Assembly: GCA_029962745.1 (NCBI GenBank)
Contig: CM057162.1
Span: 8,987,205 to 9,051,204 of the forward strand
Reading direction: 5' to 3'
Length of the DNA: 64,000 nt
From: Echinometra lucunter
Lineage: Eukaryota > Echinodermata > Echinoidea > Camarodonta > Echinometridae
The first letter of the stretch is position 1. The number at the start of each line of letters is the position of its first letter. The position numbers and the translations under genes are program-made. Of the stretch, positions 38,701-48,603 are shown piece after piece. The notes beneath the pieces are model-generated. The model worked only from the letters and a program-made list of their open reading frames with translations. It searched no databases and was not told where the DNA came from.

Positions 38701-41700
38701 CAATGATTAAAAACAATAACATTTAAAAACAAACTACAAAAAACTCTGAAATGGTTGGATCATCAAGAAGTTATAAAACTACAAACACAAAGCCAATCAA
38801 TGAAGACAAATGTAATAGGACAATAAAGGTTAGATCAAAGGCGATGATGATTAGTTAAGAACATTAGTAATTCAATGTCATAGATACCAATGTGAAGAAT
38901 AGTTAAGGAGAAGGTGATATACACAATTACTATTTGATTATAGAAATAAAAAATACCATTACCTAGTTGAAAAAAATATAAACAGTAATGGTGATAATAA
39001 CAAATGTCAATGACAGTCATTATAGTAATAATAATAATAATAATGATAAAATAAATTGATAATAATGATAATCATTATCATCATAACAATGATATCAATA
39101 TATACCATAAAGGGGTTAATAAGGGCATTTTTTTCTATTCTAGACTAGCCTTCCCCTCTCGCTCAAAAAAAAAAAAATGGTAAGTAGATAAACAATAAAA
39201 CTGAATGAATGATTTCAAAGATGCTTATACTTTCAATGCTGTCTGTAGTTTGAGTTTATTCTTCAAACTTAAGTAAATGACATCATTTTCCGCCATTACT
39301 GCTTAATCTCTTGATCGTGCATTTTTGTGCTTTCATAGTGCCGCATGTACTAACACAAGACATCGAAGAAATCAAGGTCCAATCGTTTGTAGACAGTCTG
39401 ACAAGTAGACACACTGAAAAATTGGCAGCGCGCTTGAATGTCGGCCTGACGGAGGCTGCCGTGACCCAAGAAAACAAAGAAACCATTTTCAACACAGAGT
39501 TAATGATCGGCGACTGGATAGCACGGGAGGAATGCAGTAACTACGAGAAGAAATGGAAACTCAGCAAAGCAGTAGATTCGATTGGACGACAAGATCTTAA
39601 AGGTTTATAGACTTTTAATTTTCTTTTTTTCTTACAAAGAAGGGCTTCCATCGCCTACAGTATTCTATGTTGTATCTTTTTCTTAAAAAGCAATATCATA
39701 ATTTTTCATAAACATCACAACTGCAAGATTATAAACACAGTATGTATATTTCCACGTAATGCTTCATTTGTATATCATTTTTAAGGAGAATTACATTTTT
39801 GTTGGGGTTGTTGCGAATGTGATGTTTTCATATTGCTATCTTTTTCATACGATTCTATTTTGTGAACTTTTTCCTTTACTTTTTTTTACAGACTTCTTCG
39901 GGGAAATGAAACCTGCTATACACATAGGTATAGACTATGGAACATCTACTGCTCATACCAAAGATACTTTACACGGTAATCATCTATTTTTTTTTTTTTT
40001 TTTTTTTTTTTTTTGCGTTGGGCAGATTGTCAAACTATCATGACTATCGGAAATTGCAGGACTGGATATTGTAGTCGTTGCTTTAAATATCAGCCGTGTT
40101 TATGCAGGATATTAATCCTTACTTCTAGGATTTGTGGATAATTTTTCAATTCAGAAAGATTTCGCATTATTTGTGTTATTGAAAAGATTTTTTTTTTTTT
40201 AGTGCAAAAGGGGAAAGCGCAAATACATTTACAAGATACAAGATTACAAGATTTACAAGATAGTTTTTCACTGCGAAACTACTGTCAATCAAATGATACT
40301 TTAAACGGAACAAGTCCTAATTTGGCCTGGATAGGTAATCAGTGAGTTCAAGGATTGATCATCGGGATTTTTTCTCATGCATTAGTAGACCTACATTCCT
40401 TTCCATTGTTTAAAAAAAATGAATATAGACTTGTTCGTACTTAACTTTTCAATAGCTTCAGTGTAAATGTATCATTGTTCTGAAACCTTTTCTGATCCAT
40501 GCATTTCTTTCCATGAAAATATTTTACAAAAAAGGTATTAAATCATTCTAAAAGAAGAAATCAGATTCATTTAGGCATGATAGTATTTTAACAACTTTCA
40601 TTTAGATGGCAAGGTGGATAGTCAGAAGGGTGACTTCATCAACGAGAAATTTCAACGTATCGCTAAATACCTTTCTCCATCTCAACTCAAGGATGTATTT
40701 GGAGACAGTAATGATCCTCAACGTGCTATTCAGTCCTTTGCTGAACATCAGATGGTGAAGAAACCAAAGCAAGATTGGAGGGAGAAGCTCCGTAAAAAAC
40801 TTAAACCTTACAAATGTCAAGGTAATCTTAAGACGAGTATATTCAGCAACATTTTTTTTTACATTATATAATAATCATGTAAATTAAGGGAGAGTTTTGA
40901 AGGTATTTATGTCCATGCAATTACTCTCCTGCGCTATCGTTTTGTCAATCAACGAGTTCCATCTAAATTGTATATTTGAGCTACTTTGATGGGCCCTACT
41001 TTTGTGAAATAATATTCCCACTACCTCCTCAAAAATGCTGATAAGAATAATGATAATAACGGTAACTGAAATCTTTCCTACATCTGCAGACCTGATTCCA
41101 TCTGAGCTGGAACACAAAGTTTACCTCTGCGAGTTACTCGATGTTGCCTTTCGCCTACTCCTGGAGGACGTGTATCCGTTGGCAAAGGCTCTGGGAATTT
41201 CTGACGAGAAATTGAAGGTGTATAGAATTGACTTTGCCCCTGATCACCTCAAAAAAGGAACTACTGCTGCCTTGATAGAGTTCAGCGAGGCCAAAGAAAA
41301 TGACAGGACCAAAGTGTGTCAGGTCATATCTGACGCTGGCTACAAGGACATTGCCCTATTACTTCAGTATGGTAAGGAGAGACCAAGTGATAGGTAATCC
41401 TTCATTACATCAATAATTCAGATATGCTCACCAGCTGATTAGTCAGTTTATTCGATTCTACATGCCAAGGGAAATCAGTGCGTTGACGATGAATAATCGT
41501 ATATGGGCAAGTCAAAAGTCCAATTCGTTACAAAGTATTGTGCATATATATCTGTATACCTACATAATTCATGTAAGGCATGCTAATTCTCTTCTCTGTC
41601 TGATCTAGACCTCAGTTGGGCTGTCAATTGAGAACCGTAATGAGACGTACAAAATTCCGAATGCAGTCTGCAATGTACAGGACAGAACAGCTTGGGCATG

Positions 41701-44700
41701 TTCATATATAACATATCATAATCTAGTAAATCCACCAAAGATATGCCCAGCCTTGTGATATCGTAATGTAAATTTGAGCTTGTAATCTCAACAACATTAA
41801 TATTTTAATAAATTGATATTTCTCAACGTTCAGGTCATGAAACATCGCTTGCTGATGAATTTGCAGTTGCTTCAAAAGTAAGAAATAAACAGGATAAAGG
41901 AGAAGTTCTTGCAAAGATATCTGAAAACTTAGGAATGGGTCACAGTAGCATCACCGAGGGAATTCTCAGAGATTGGAGATCCATGGGTCACCCTCCATCT
42001 TACAATCACAGAACATCTCTGGCAGATGCTGTCTTTCCAACCCTCGGTGCAGACGTAGCTATTTCTATCCTCTCAGGTATGGGGGAAGAGAGCTCAAGTT
42101 TTGGAGTGCAAGCAAGACTACATGCAACTATATTCTATCTGCCCTAGTTCATTCATTTCATTTATAATTATAGAAAGTGTATTTCTGCAAATTGAACAGG
42201 GGCAGCGGTGTCTTCTGGTTTATTTTTGAGAATTGATAGTAATGGACAAAAATTTTGCATTATTTTTAAAAATCTTGGTTCTTATCAAATTATCTGCTCT
42301 ATTTTTATAAAGTAAGGACTATCTCGAATTTGAAATAATAATGCATATGAGCTGATGATTAACTTTATTCGACGGCTACATATCAACTGAAAATGAAGGA
42401 GAAAATAGAAACCCAGCATAAATCAAAATTAACCTGTGTTCCTCAGATAACCATTTCTGCCATGTCTGCACCAGGGTTTACTGGTTTACTACTCTACCAA
42501 AAATTCACCGCTGTATTTATTTACAATGTATTTATGTTTGCTATGTCTCTTTACAGATGGGTGATATTATTCAATTTCAATTTTCCTACATAACCCTCCC
42601 CCCCCACACACACACACATATACACACAAACACACACCTACCCACACGCGCACACCCACGCCCCCATGCACACGCACGATAAAAGGAAATCACAACATTG
42701 ACTGGTACCTTTTTCATTTTTCAACTGTTTTTAGGGCAATATCGCGAAAATGGCAGTGAGAGCTCATCGGTCATTGAAACAATAGCCGGCGGAATTGAGT
42801 CTCTTGACTCGCATCTCGTCTCCAAGATCCTGGATGTGAAGGACGCAAGAAAGTTGGGAACCCTCACAGAACACAGCTCACAGAACACAAATTTCACCGA
42901 GCCTTCATCTACGATCAAAGAAGGTGATCATTGCAGCCATGGTTGTAATTTATTTTTAGTAAAAATATGAACACGTAACATGCCAAAGGGTAAGGCTAAA
43001 CTGCATGTACTAGGAATTGAATAACAAGAGAGTCTCCTGTGTTTAATGATTTGATTTGTTCCTTTTTCCCTACTCCTGGAAGTCCTTACCCTACATTCAC
43101 TAGGATTGTCCATAATGAGAAACAATGTGAGGTACAAAGCCTTTATGTGATAAAAGAAAATGGCTTTGATATGCTTTGCTTAGTAATATCATGATGATCA
43201 TCCACCCAACTCCAAGGTACCACTAGTACATAGACATTACTTGATATCCGCTCTACGTCTGAAAAAAAATGGATTACTTGTCAAAATGATTGCACTGGAA
43301 ATTTAAACTCCACACTGACGAACCCATGTAATTTCCATTTATGAAAGATGGCGCAGTAAAAATGAACCTCTCCTGAGCAAACATTTATTTATAGTCCTTA
43401 AAATGAAGAAATGTCTTACAAAGTAATGTTTTGCATTAATCCGTATACCCATCATCATTTCTGGAGATTGTACCTATATTGTCAAGTAAAGAAACGATTT
43501 TTTATTTTTTTTTAATGAGTATGCGAGACCATTTTAATGGTAAATCAATTACCAACTTTTCCGATAAGCATTCACCGATTTTATGGTTGTGACTGTACAA
43601 ATTCCTAATGATTAAGTCAATGTTTTCAGTTCAGAATATCCAGACGTGTACTTATGTGGAGATTTGAATTATGTTTAGGCGAGAGCAAACAGACTGAGAC
43701 AAGAACTGCCATTGCAGTCAAAATGGCACAGATCCTTGACGTGAAAGTATATCAGCGTACGTTCGACCCAGAAACAACAATTCTGCAAGTTCTTGAGAGC
43801 TGGGAAGAAGAGCTAAGGAAGAAATCACTCAGCATGATAGCTCGAAGAGATCTGAGCGATAGACTCTTGAGGGCTGGATTCAAGGAATTTGCGTTTGAAA
43901 TCATGACAGGTACGCAAAACGCTTCAAAAAGTTATTTACTTTAAAACATTATAGAGTACTTGCATTTGAAAACAAATGGTCATTCAGCATAATCTTTTTT
44001 GTGTCTCATTTTATTAATATATTTTCAGAGATTTATTTTCTTGCTTTTTTTTTCACTCTAAAACCAAAGGTTTCGTACCTAGGCTAAAGAGCAAGGACAA
44101 AAAGCGGAAGAAAGGCGAGCAAGAATACCAAACGAAAACTGACCAGGGCAAGAAAGGCGGAAAGGGCAGTCAGGTCAAGCAGCAAGACATTCAAGAGCAA
44201 GGTGAACAGGTCAAGAAAAGCATTCCTGGTGAGCAAATCAAGCAGGGGAAGAGCAAAGGACAAGACTCGAAAAACGAGTCCGGCAACATGGAGAAGGCGG
44301 ATATGAACGACAAGAACGACAACAAAGGTATGATATCGCAGAGTCAAACAAGACAATATGACGGACAGCAAGGCATAGAAAATAGCAACGAGCAAGGTAC
44401 AAACTATGATGACAAGCAAGTCAGAGGAAGCAGCAGGCCAAAAGGTAGCGAAAATAGCAAACAACAAATCCGTGGAAAAGACGGAGAACATGAAAGCAAA
44501 AACGATAGGGAGCAAGACCATGAAGACAAAATCAACGAGCAAATAGTTAGCAAAATCGAAGATAAACAAACCAGCGGAAACGACAGGCAACAAAAATACC
44601 AAACTCAAAATGACCAGGACCAGAAAGGCAAACAGGGCAGTCAGGTCAAGCAGCAAGCAAATCAAGATAAACAAGAAAAGACAAGAAGAGAAAAGACAGA

Positions 44701-44947
44701 CAATCTTGCCGAGCAGAATAAGGAGGAAAGCAAAAGACCAAACACGAAAAACGATACGGGCAACGAAAAGGAGGTAGATTTGAAAGACGACAACAAATGT
44801 GAAAGCCAGCCAACGGAATCCAAAGAAGGCAGCAGCGAGCAAGGTGGAAGAGATTGTGACAACCAAATCACAGGTAACGACGAGCGACAAAATAACGGAA
44901 ACGATAGGCAACATGGAAGCGAAAACGACGTCAGCAAGATGGAGTAA
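29706..44947 (+). CDS. gene B: Ig-Ig-transmembrane receptor with a death-domain array
   Basis: Eighteen exons read in one direction, all joined at phase 1: signal peptide (29706-29781), Ig1 (31224-31563), Ig2 (31941-32384), transmembrane (32945-33028), two duplicated juxtamembrane exons (33839-33907, 34252-34299), death-fold exons (35121-35363, 36417-36698, 37279-37518, 38083-38355, 39339-39602), a linker (39892-39975), more modules (40606-40821, 41090-41371, 41834-42076, 42735-42923, 43679-43909) and the tail (44070-44947, TAA). The design suggests a type I surface receptor that signals through stacked death folds. Ligand and partners are unknown. One base too many in Ig1 breaks the frame, so this copy may be a pseudogene, a null allele or carry an assembly error; all other exons are open. 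It is the most complete family member in the window. Confidence 0.85.
29912..30997. mobile_element. hAT-like element in gene B intron 1
   Basis: Ends CAGTGGCGAATCTA and TAGATACGCCACTG are inverted with one mismatch, and the flanks gttgacga / gtcggcga match at six of eight bases. It contains poly-C tracts and, at about 30785-30950, a nested palindrome (agagtgaatgtgttcactct... and ...cgagtgaacgcattcact). No transposase frame. Confidence 0.7.
31224..31563 (+). CDS. gene B exon 2: Ig domain (V-like), frameshifted
   Basis: Acceptor gccacag, donor gtaagg. From the phase-1 entry the frame reads GALGNIPDGVVYTDLHKTVQ then KGN, matching gene A. One extra T near 31291 moves the homology into another frame, which carries ILKCEFYGDPIAVYWKKGDN, then WVEG, YSLIIRDARISDQGRYIC and TDVKIYG. 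The first Ig cysteine, the core tryptophan (VYW) and the D-x-G-x-Y-x-C motif are visible. Two further cysteines lie between (SGLC, NAC). The exon is 340 bases, one more than phase 1-1 allows, so reading on from the signal exon meets a stop. Either a real lesion or a one-base assembly error. Confidence 0.8.
31941..32384 (+). CDS. gene B exon 3: second Ig-like domain and stalk
   Basis: Acceptor ttcaaaag, donor gttaga, 444 bases, phase 1-1. Begins PPTEPFPVIDECLGG. The Ig core shows IRCTVNYFYPDLDLFFLHGS with the first cysteine and SETTYVCVASD with the second. Sequons NST, NAS and NKS suggest glycosylation. The last 40 residues are S/T/P-rich (TAPRGSLTPSSTTEG), a typical stalk before the membrane. 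The CxVxxFYP pattern recalls C1-set domains, but I- or C2-set members can look similar. Confidence 0.8.
32945..33028 (+). CDS. gene B exon 4: transmembrane helix
   Basis: Acceptor ctccgcag, donor gtatta, phase 1-1. Encodes AVPIVVMTFVVGIGLVIYFA followed by FRRRKRQQ: a hydrophobic helix and then a strongly basic stop-transfer, giving type I topology with the death domains inside the cell. Confidence 0.88.
33181..33314. repeat. foldback MITE in gene B intron
   Basis: The left arm 33181-33230 (ataaacctaccaactgttgg) and right arm 33262-33314 (ccaacatttggtaggttcat) are reverse complements with few mismatches. About 130 bp, non-coding. Confidence 0.75.
33839..33907 (+). CDS. gene B exon 5: juxtamembrane exon, copy 1
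   Basis: Acceptor ttctacag, donor gtacgg, phase 1-1, 69 bases. Encodes ERNVPTKIDTEEQVSLLVKE and then KPDG. An alternative donor (TTG|gtaaaa) lies inside. The exon and its flanking intron sequence are duplicated about 410 bases downstream. Confidence 0.7.
34252..34299 (+). CDS. gene B exon 6: juxtamembrane exon, copy 2
   Basis: Acceptor attttacag, donor gtaagg, phase 1-1, 48 bases. Encodes GRKVPTIVNTEEDKIDG, homologous to exon 5 (ERNVPTKIDTEE). Both introns after the exon share ataatgc, gattcaggaata and gtgggaggggaaccattttc, which shows an exon-plus-intron tandem duplication. Confidence 0.75.
34401..34769. mobile_element. MITE built of GGTTCGTTATTCCGAA units, in gene B intron
   Basis: Inserted in the second copy of the duplicated juxtamembrane intron and absent from the first. 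It is flanked by atgtatg at 34394-34400 and 34770-34776, a likely 7-bp target duplication. The interior is made of many ttcgttattccgaaggttcg / cgaaccttcggaataacga words in both orientations, with palindromic ends. Confidence 0.8.
35121..35363 (+). CDS. gene B exon 7: death domain (module a1)
   Basis: Acceptor atttgcag, donor gtgcgt, phase 1-1. Death-domain pattern: FYELWSLA, HQFLIELGIKDVTEGLTSA, YDLLCKWKEENKISDQGELL, RKALESAHLKSRW. Homologous to exon 9 (module a2). Confidence 0.85.
36417..36698 (+). CDS. gene B exon 8: death-fold domain (module b1)
   Basis: Acceptor cttccag, donor gtaagc, phase 1-1. Shows ILEIENPEKIQQFIGKLMPN, then FEEATRVMLEWSEGRFEENP and LSLALENSGCSPVDRTF. Homologous to exon 10 (module b2). 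The death-fold call rests on the ...MLEW...SLAL... spacing. Confidence 0.8.
37279..37518 (+). CDS. gene B exon 9: death domain (module a2)
   Basis: Acceptor ttgtacag, donor gtatgt, phase 1-1. SFFELWSLSHYLKDYD near the start, then LTREELYDHLCSWKDSSKTI and LRDALDKANLRKRWKDI. Shares the FELWSL start and the L..W...ISQG..LR.AL pattern with exon 7, so a1-b1 and a2-b2 form a duplicated pair. Confidence 0.85.
38083..38355 (+). CDS. gene B exon 10: death-fold domain (module b2)
   Basis: Donor gtaagt at phase 1. Encodes QYMLEHILWHIKDPKKIDQF, then LRDTIKEAVIRLKIWAKKGF and LLLLSLALEKTGCCPIDRTF, matching exon 8. The acceptor is uncertain: ag at 38081-38082 fits the length of exon 8, and ag at 38039-38040 also keeps the frame. 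Neither has a good pyrimidine tract. The body is well supported; the 5' edge is not. Confidence 0.75.
39339..39602 (+). CDS. gene B exon 11: death domain (module c)
   Basis: Acceptor ctttcatag, donor gtttat, phase 1-1. SFVDSLTSRHTEKLAARLNV (helices 1-2), FNTELMIGDWIAREECSNYE (helix 4 region), KAVDSIGRQDLK (last helix). Homologous to gene A exon 12436-12684. Confidence 0.9.
39892..39975 (+). CDS. gene B exon 12: short linker
   Basis: Acceptor tttttacag, donor gtaatc, 84 bases, phase 1-1. Encodes DFFGEMKPAIHIGIDYGTST and then AHTKDTLH. No domain recognised and no counterpart found in gene A. Supported by splice sites and frame only. Confidence 0.6.
40606..40821 (+). CDS. gene B exon 13: short helical module (module d)
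   Basis: Acceptor catttag, donor gtaatc, 216 bases as in gene A. FQRIAKYLSPSQLKDVFGDS, then DWREKLRKKLKPYKC. Homologous to gene A 13685-13900. Possibly a divergent or partial death fold. Confidence 0.85.
41090..41371 (+). CDS. gene B exon 14: death domain (module e)
   Basis: Acceptor catctgcag, donor gtaagg, 282 bases. KVYLCELLDVAFRLLLEDVY, PLAKALGISDEKLKVYRIDF, GTTAALIEFSEAKENDR, YKDIALLLQYG. The most conserved module between genes A and B. Confidence 0.92.
41834..42076 (+). CDS. gene B exon 15: death domain (module f)
   Basis: Acceptor acgttcag, donor gtatgg, phase 1-1. VLAKISENLGMGHSS, ITEGILRDWRSMGHPPSYNH, LADAVFPTLGADVAISILS. Three codons longer than the gene A version. Confidence 0.88.
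42735..42923 (+). CDS. gene B exon 16: polar linker module
   Basis: Acceptor gtttttag, donor gtgatc, phase 1-1. Starts GQYRENGSESSSVIETIAGG, as in gene A 17270-17449, then turns S/T/N-rich. No recognised fold. Confidence 0.85.
43679..43909 (+). CDS. gene B exon 17: death domain (module g)
   Basis: Acceptor tgtttag, donor gtacgc, phase 1-1. AVKMAQILDVKVYQ, ILQVLESWEEELRKKSLSMI, DLSDRLLRAGFKEFAFEIMT. Homologous to gene A 17974-18234. Confidence 0.92.
44070..44947 (+). CDS. gene B last exon: long K/Q/D/N-rich disordered tail
   Basis: Acceptor accaaag, 291 codons plus TAA. After GFVPRL it is almost wholly K, Q, E, D, N, G and S. GSQVKQQ occurs twice and the bases around 44120-44215 and 44590-44690 are similar, so the tail grew by internal duplication. 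Probably disordered; it could be a flexible or multivalent segment. A hydrophobic 325-codon frame on the opposite strand is a shadow of this composition. Confidence 0.85.
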
Positions 44948-45260
44948 CACAATGATGACCAACCAAATGAAAAGACGACCAAACCAATGATGAGCGATCA
45001 AGACACGACTCTGGTGGAAAAGAGGACAAAGAGGAATTACCCTAATTGTTCTTACAAGCATTCCAGAATCAAACTATTTGTTACCCAGATTTTATAGAGT
45101 GATATGTACAATAATATAGGCTTACGTCTTGACTTTCAGTCGTTAAAGCGATCAATACATATTTTTCTACGCCTGTTCTACCTATTTTCATAAGAGGCGC
45201 AAAAAATGATAAAAAACGACTAATTTTGCCTTAACCATGCTAACGGTTCGTGTACATATA

Positions 45261-46741
45261 CAGTGCGTCCCAGAAAAAAATGGAAACCGGGATGTTCAGC
45301 TGTTTTTCAAATTTAATAGAATAATTAATGAAATATCATATACATCTTTATAAAGTTTAGTTCTTCTATTCGCTGATACCTGGTACAAAACAAAGGGTTC
45401 ACGCATTGACGAGCAAGGATAATTTAAAATTTTAATGTCAAAATCGAGTTGCGCAGAATAGTGTTCATAGGATGCACCAACCTTGCCTAAGATCGGCATG
45501 ATACATTATCATTTCGTTTACGTTCTTTCTTATGTTTCTTCCATCAAATCTCTCAATTAGAGAGGATGCAGATTTAAACATGTGTTTTTCACTTGCGTTC
45601 CTGAACCAAGCAAAGAGGATTTCTGATCTTTTCACAAAATGGAACCGCATTGGAAGCCTGCATGCAGCAAGTTGCCCAGGGTTGCCAGTATCAGTTTCCT
45701 CATCGAAATGTTTCGTCAACAGGTCAAGTCAAACAATCTGGAGCCGTAGCAGTTTTTTTTTTTGTTTGTTTGTTTGTTTTTCGTGGGAGAGGCGCAAGAA
45801 TATGCAAATTGTTCAAAGAAACGTGCCGGCGAAGAGACAAAGGTAGTCATCATTGCACTTTTAGCGTTTTTTTAAATCAAAATTAAAAGTTCTGGCTCCC
45901 ACTCTTAGTTGAATTTGGAAAATTATCAGTCAAAAATGCAGTCTTGAAAATTTCGGGGGGGGGGGTTAGAGGCGCGGCTGCCTCCCCCCCCCCCCCCCCC
46001 CCACCCACATTCGGTCACGCGTCAATCCGCTACCTGCCTCTGTTCAACTATGATGTGAACAAAATTAAAATTCTGGAGAAGATTTCTGCCTGGGAAGGGA
46101 CTCTGTGGTAACAGAGTGTTGGTCGGACCCTTCTTGGTGGATGGAAATCTCACTCGAGAACGACTTATCAAAAAAGAGATCACTCTAGAGCTCGTTTAAC
46201 AATTAACCGATGGGAGCTTCGAAAGAATCTGGTGATCACATGATGGACTGATGAAGCACCGCCTCATTGAAAAATGATCATCATGGAGAGACTGTTAAAA
46301 CTCTTCGACAAAAGTCATGAAGATCAAAAAATAAACAGCGATGATAGAACAGGAATTAAGATAGCTAGAAATTAATCAGAAAAACGAACATGCGAAATCA
46401 AAGTCGAAATGACATGAACCAAAATGAACAAATTTAAAAGACCGAAACAGAGCACACACAAGAGAGAGAACAAAACGTGAATGAAAAGATGAGAAGAATA
46501 AAAACAATCTCATCGCATGATCTGCTTGAAAACGTTCTTCATTATTTTGCGCAATTCGTTTCTGACATGGAGCAGTTGTGATTGTTCGTAATCCGTCATG
46601 CGTGAACGATTCACCATGTAAATGATATCAAATAAAAGAAGAGACTTTACTCTTACTACTAGTGTCAATGCTACAAACATATCATATCTCATTATTATAA
46701 CATCTATCTCCAAAAGCGGGTTTCTTTTTTCTGGGACACTG
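45261..46741 (+). mobile_element. mariner-type transposon, degenerate
   Basis: Starts CAGTGCGTCCCAGAAAAAAA, ends TTTTTTCTGGGACACTG, with TA on both sides (45259-45260, 46742-46743). The plus strand at about 45600-45720 keeps a mariner-like DNA-binding remnant (LFTKWNRIGSLHA, then PGLPVSVSSS), broken by stops and frameshifts. The matching position downstream of copy C (about 56778) has no insertion. Confidence 0.8.
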
Positions 46742-47293
46742 TATTTGAATATATATTTTCAATTCATATGACATTTACTTCCTAAATTGCCACATCTTTC
46801 AAATATCCATTTTGAAGCGCATAGAACGTTAGATCATAATGTGATATGCGCTGTACAAGAACAGAATGTTATTGTTATCATTATTCATGTTCCATAGACA
46901 TACGATAGTTATTGTAGTTGGTACCACGGATAATGTACTTCATAAAGTGTCCTTTATGCTTGCATGTAAATAGATAACATTGGCACATCATTATGACAAT
47001 GTTTTAGTCTATTTTGAGGACAGTGTTTGCTGATCCAAGAAGTCATATAGATTAATTATTTCTGCTGAATCATGGAGTAAAAGTGCATGTATTGACAGCG
47101 CATTGTCTTTAAAGACAAAGCAATACATCCGTACACTCCGCTATACTGGAACTTATGTCAATAAATTTTGAAAAGCACTGCGTTTTGTAGATCAACAGAA
47201 TTGAAAAAGTTCTCATTTGACGTGTTTAAAGGTGGGTCCGGCTTTCATAAGCTTGGCTTACCTCCTGCCCCATGAGTTCGGAAGTCGTAATTT

Positions 47294-47341
<48 letters not shown>

Positions 47342-48037
47342 ATATATTGATATTTTTGTTTGCTTGTTTGTTTTATTGTTCCATTCAGAATTACTAATAC
47401 TTCATGAAAATCTTCTCACTTTTGCCTGTGTCATACGCGACGATGGATGGCTTTTGTGTCATTTTAAAAGACCTAGACGTTTAGGAAGCTGAAGAGCAAT
47501 TAAGCGAAAAGATTGATGTGGTACCATAATGTTCTTGCTAAGCTTTGTTTTGTGTTTAGAATGTGTGCGTTTAAACGATGTTTGTGATTAAATTTTCTGT
47601 TAATTCATAACTGGTTTGTGTGTTAATATGAAACAATGTTTTCAAAAATGAAGTGAAAGCCTATTTGACAATGACAAAGAAAAGTGTAGTAGGTCTATCT
47701 TCCTTTCCCACTGAATTTAACAGTAACTCCCTGCTTCAACCTAAACCTTTGTTCTACTAGAACCTCTGTTCTGTACGGCTTACTTCGAACCATCGGGTGA
47801 TCGCGTCGGGCCGTGTAATCGCGTAACCCGACTTTTCGTGAAAACAGCCCACTGTATTTACGAAAGGTCGGGTAAATCGTGTGGTAAAAATGTGATTTTT
47901 AGCAATTGTGGTCATTGACATAAGACTAATCTTTTACGCTAATATTCGTGAGAAAACTACCTTCAAATGACGAAGTATCGGGTAAAAAAAAGAAATTTTG
48001 ATATCAGTCTATTTATGATACGCAAGTACTTCAGTTT

Positions 48038-48603
48038 CAGTGGCGTAACAGCCGGGGGGGGGGGGGCGGGGGGCAGAGTGCCCCCCTGAAGGATTTCAGC
48101 GGGAAAATCCACCAAACCACCGGGAAAAAAAATGAAAGGGAGGGAAAAGAAGAAAAAGGAAGGGAGAAAGGGAAAGGAAGAAGAAAGGAAAACAAAGAAG
48201 AAGAAAGGAAAAGAAAGTAGGAGTAAGGGAGAGAAAGAAGGAGAAAGGGAAAGGAAGGAGAACGGGAAAGAAAAAAGGAAAAGGGGGATAGAGAAGAAGA
48301 GAGAGGGGGAAAAGAGGGAAAGGGGGAAAAAGAAAAAAGGCAAAGGGAAACAAAAGAACTGAGGGAAAATTTAGTACCCGAACCCCGGAGTTTCTGGGGG
48401 CTCCACTCCCTGGACCCCCGCAGTGACTTTCCCTGTAGACCCCAACAGGGGCCCTAAGCCAGAACCCTGGGCCCCAACCGCTAAGGGCTTCGCAGCAAAT
48501 CGCGGTGCGGGCTCACCTCCGCATATTCTATTTCTAGACTTAGATACCGGGTAATTTTCGGCTCTGCCCCCCCCCCTGATAACAGGTACCTGTTACGCCC
48601 CTG
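48038..48603. mobile_element. hAT-like MITE, nested (copy 1)
   Basis: Ends CAGTGGCGTAACAG and CTGTTACGCCCCTG, with exact 8-bp target duplication ttcagttt at 48030-48037 and 48604-48611. The interior is G- then purine-rich. Shares gggaaaatccaccaaaccac with the element at 50842-51440. Confidence 0.85.

Noticed and set aside
39892..39975. IGIDYGTST in the gene B linker exon resembles the HSP70/actin ATPase phosphate-1 motif
   Set aside because: Only nine residues, no other ATPase motif nearby, and the surrounding exons are death-fold modules. Taken as coincidence.
44084..45061. 325-codon minus-strand open frame with a hydrophobic, membrane-like product
   Set aside because: It is antisense to the K/Q/D/N-rich tail exon of gene B, whose reverse complement gives L, V, F and I codons. 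The plus frame is supported by homology with copy C, an acceptor site and phase.
48096..48362. Charged (K/E/R/G) plus-strand and F/P/S minus-strand frames
   Set aside because: They fall in the purine-rich interior of a hAT-like MITE; the same kind of frames occur in the second MITE at 50841-51174.
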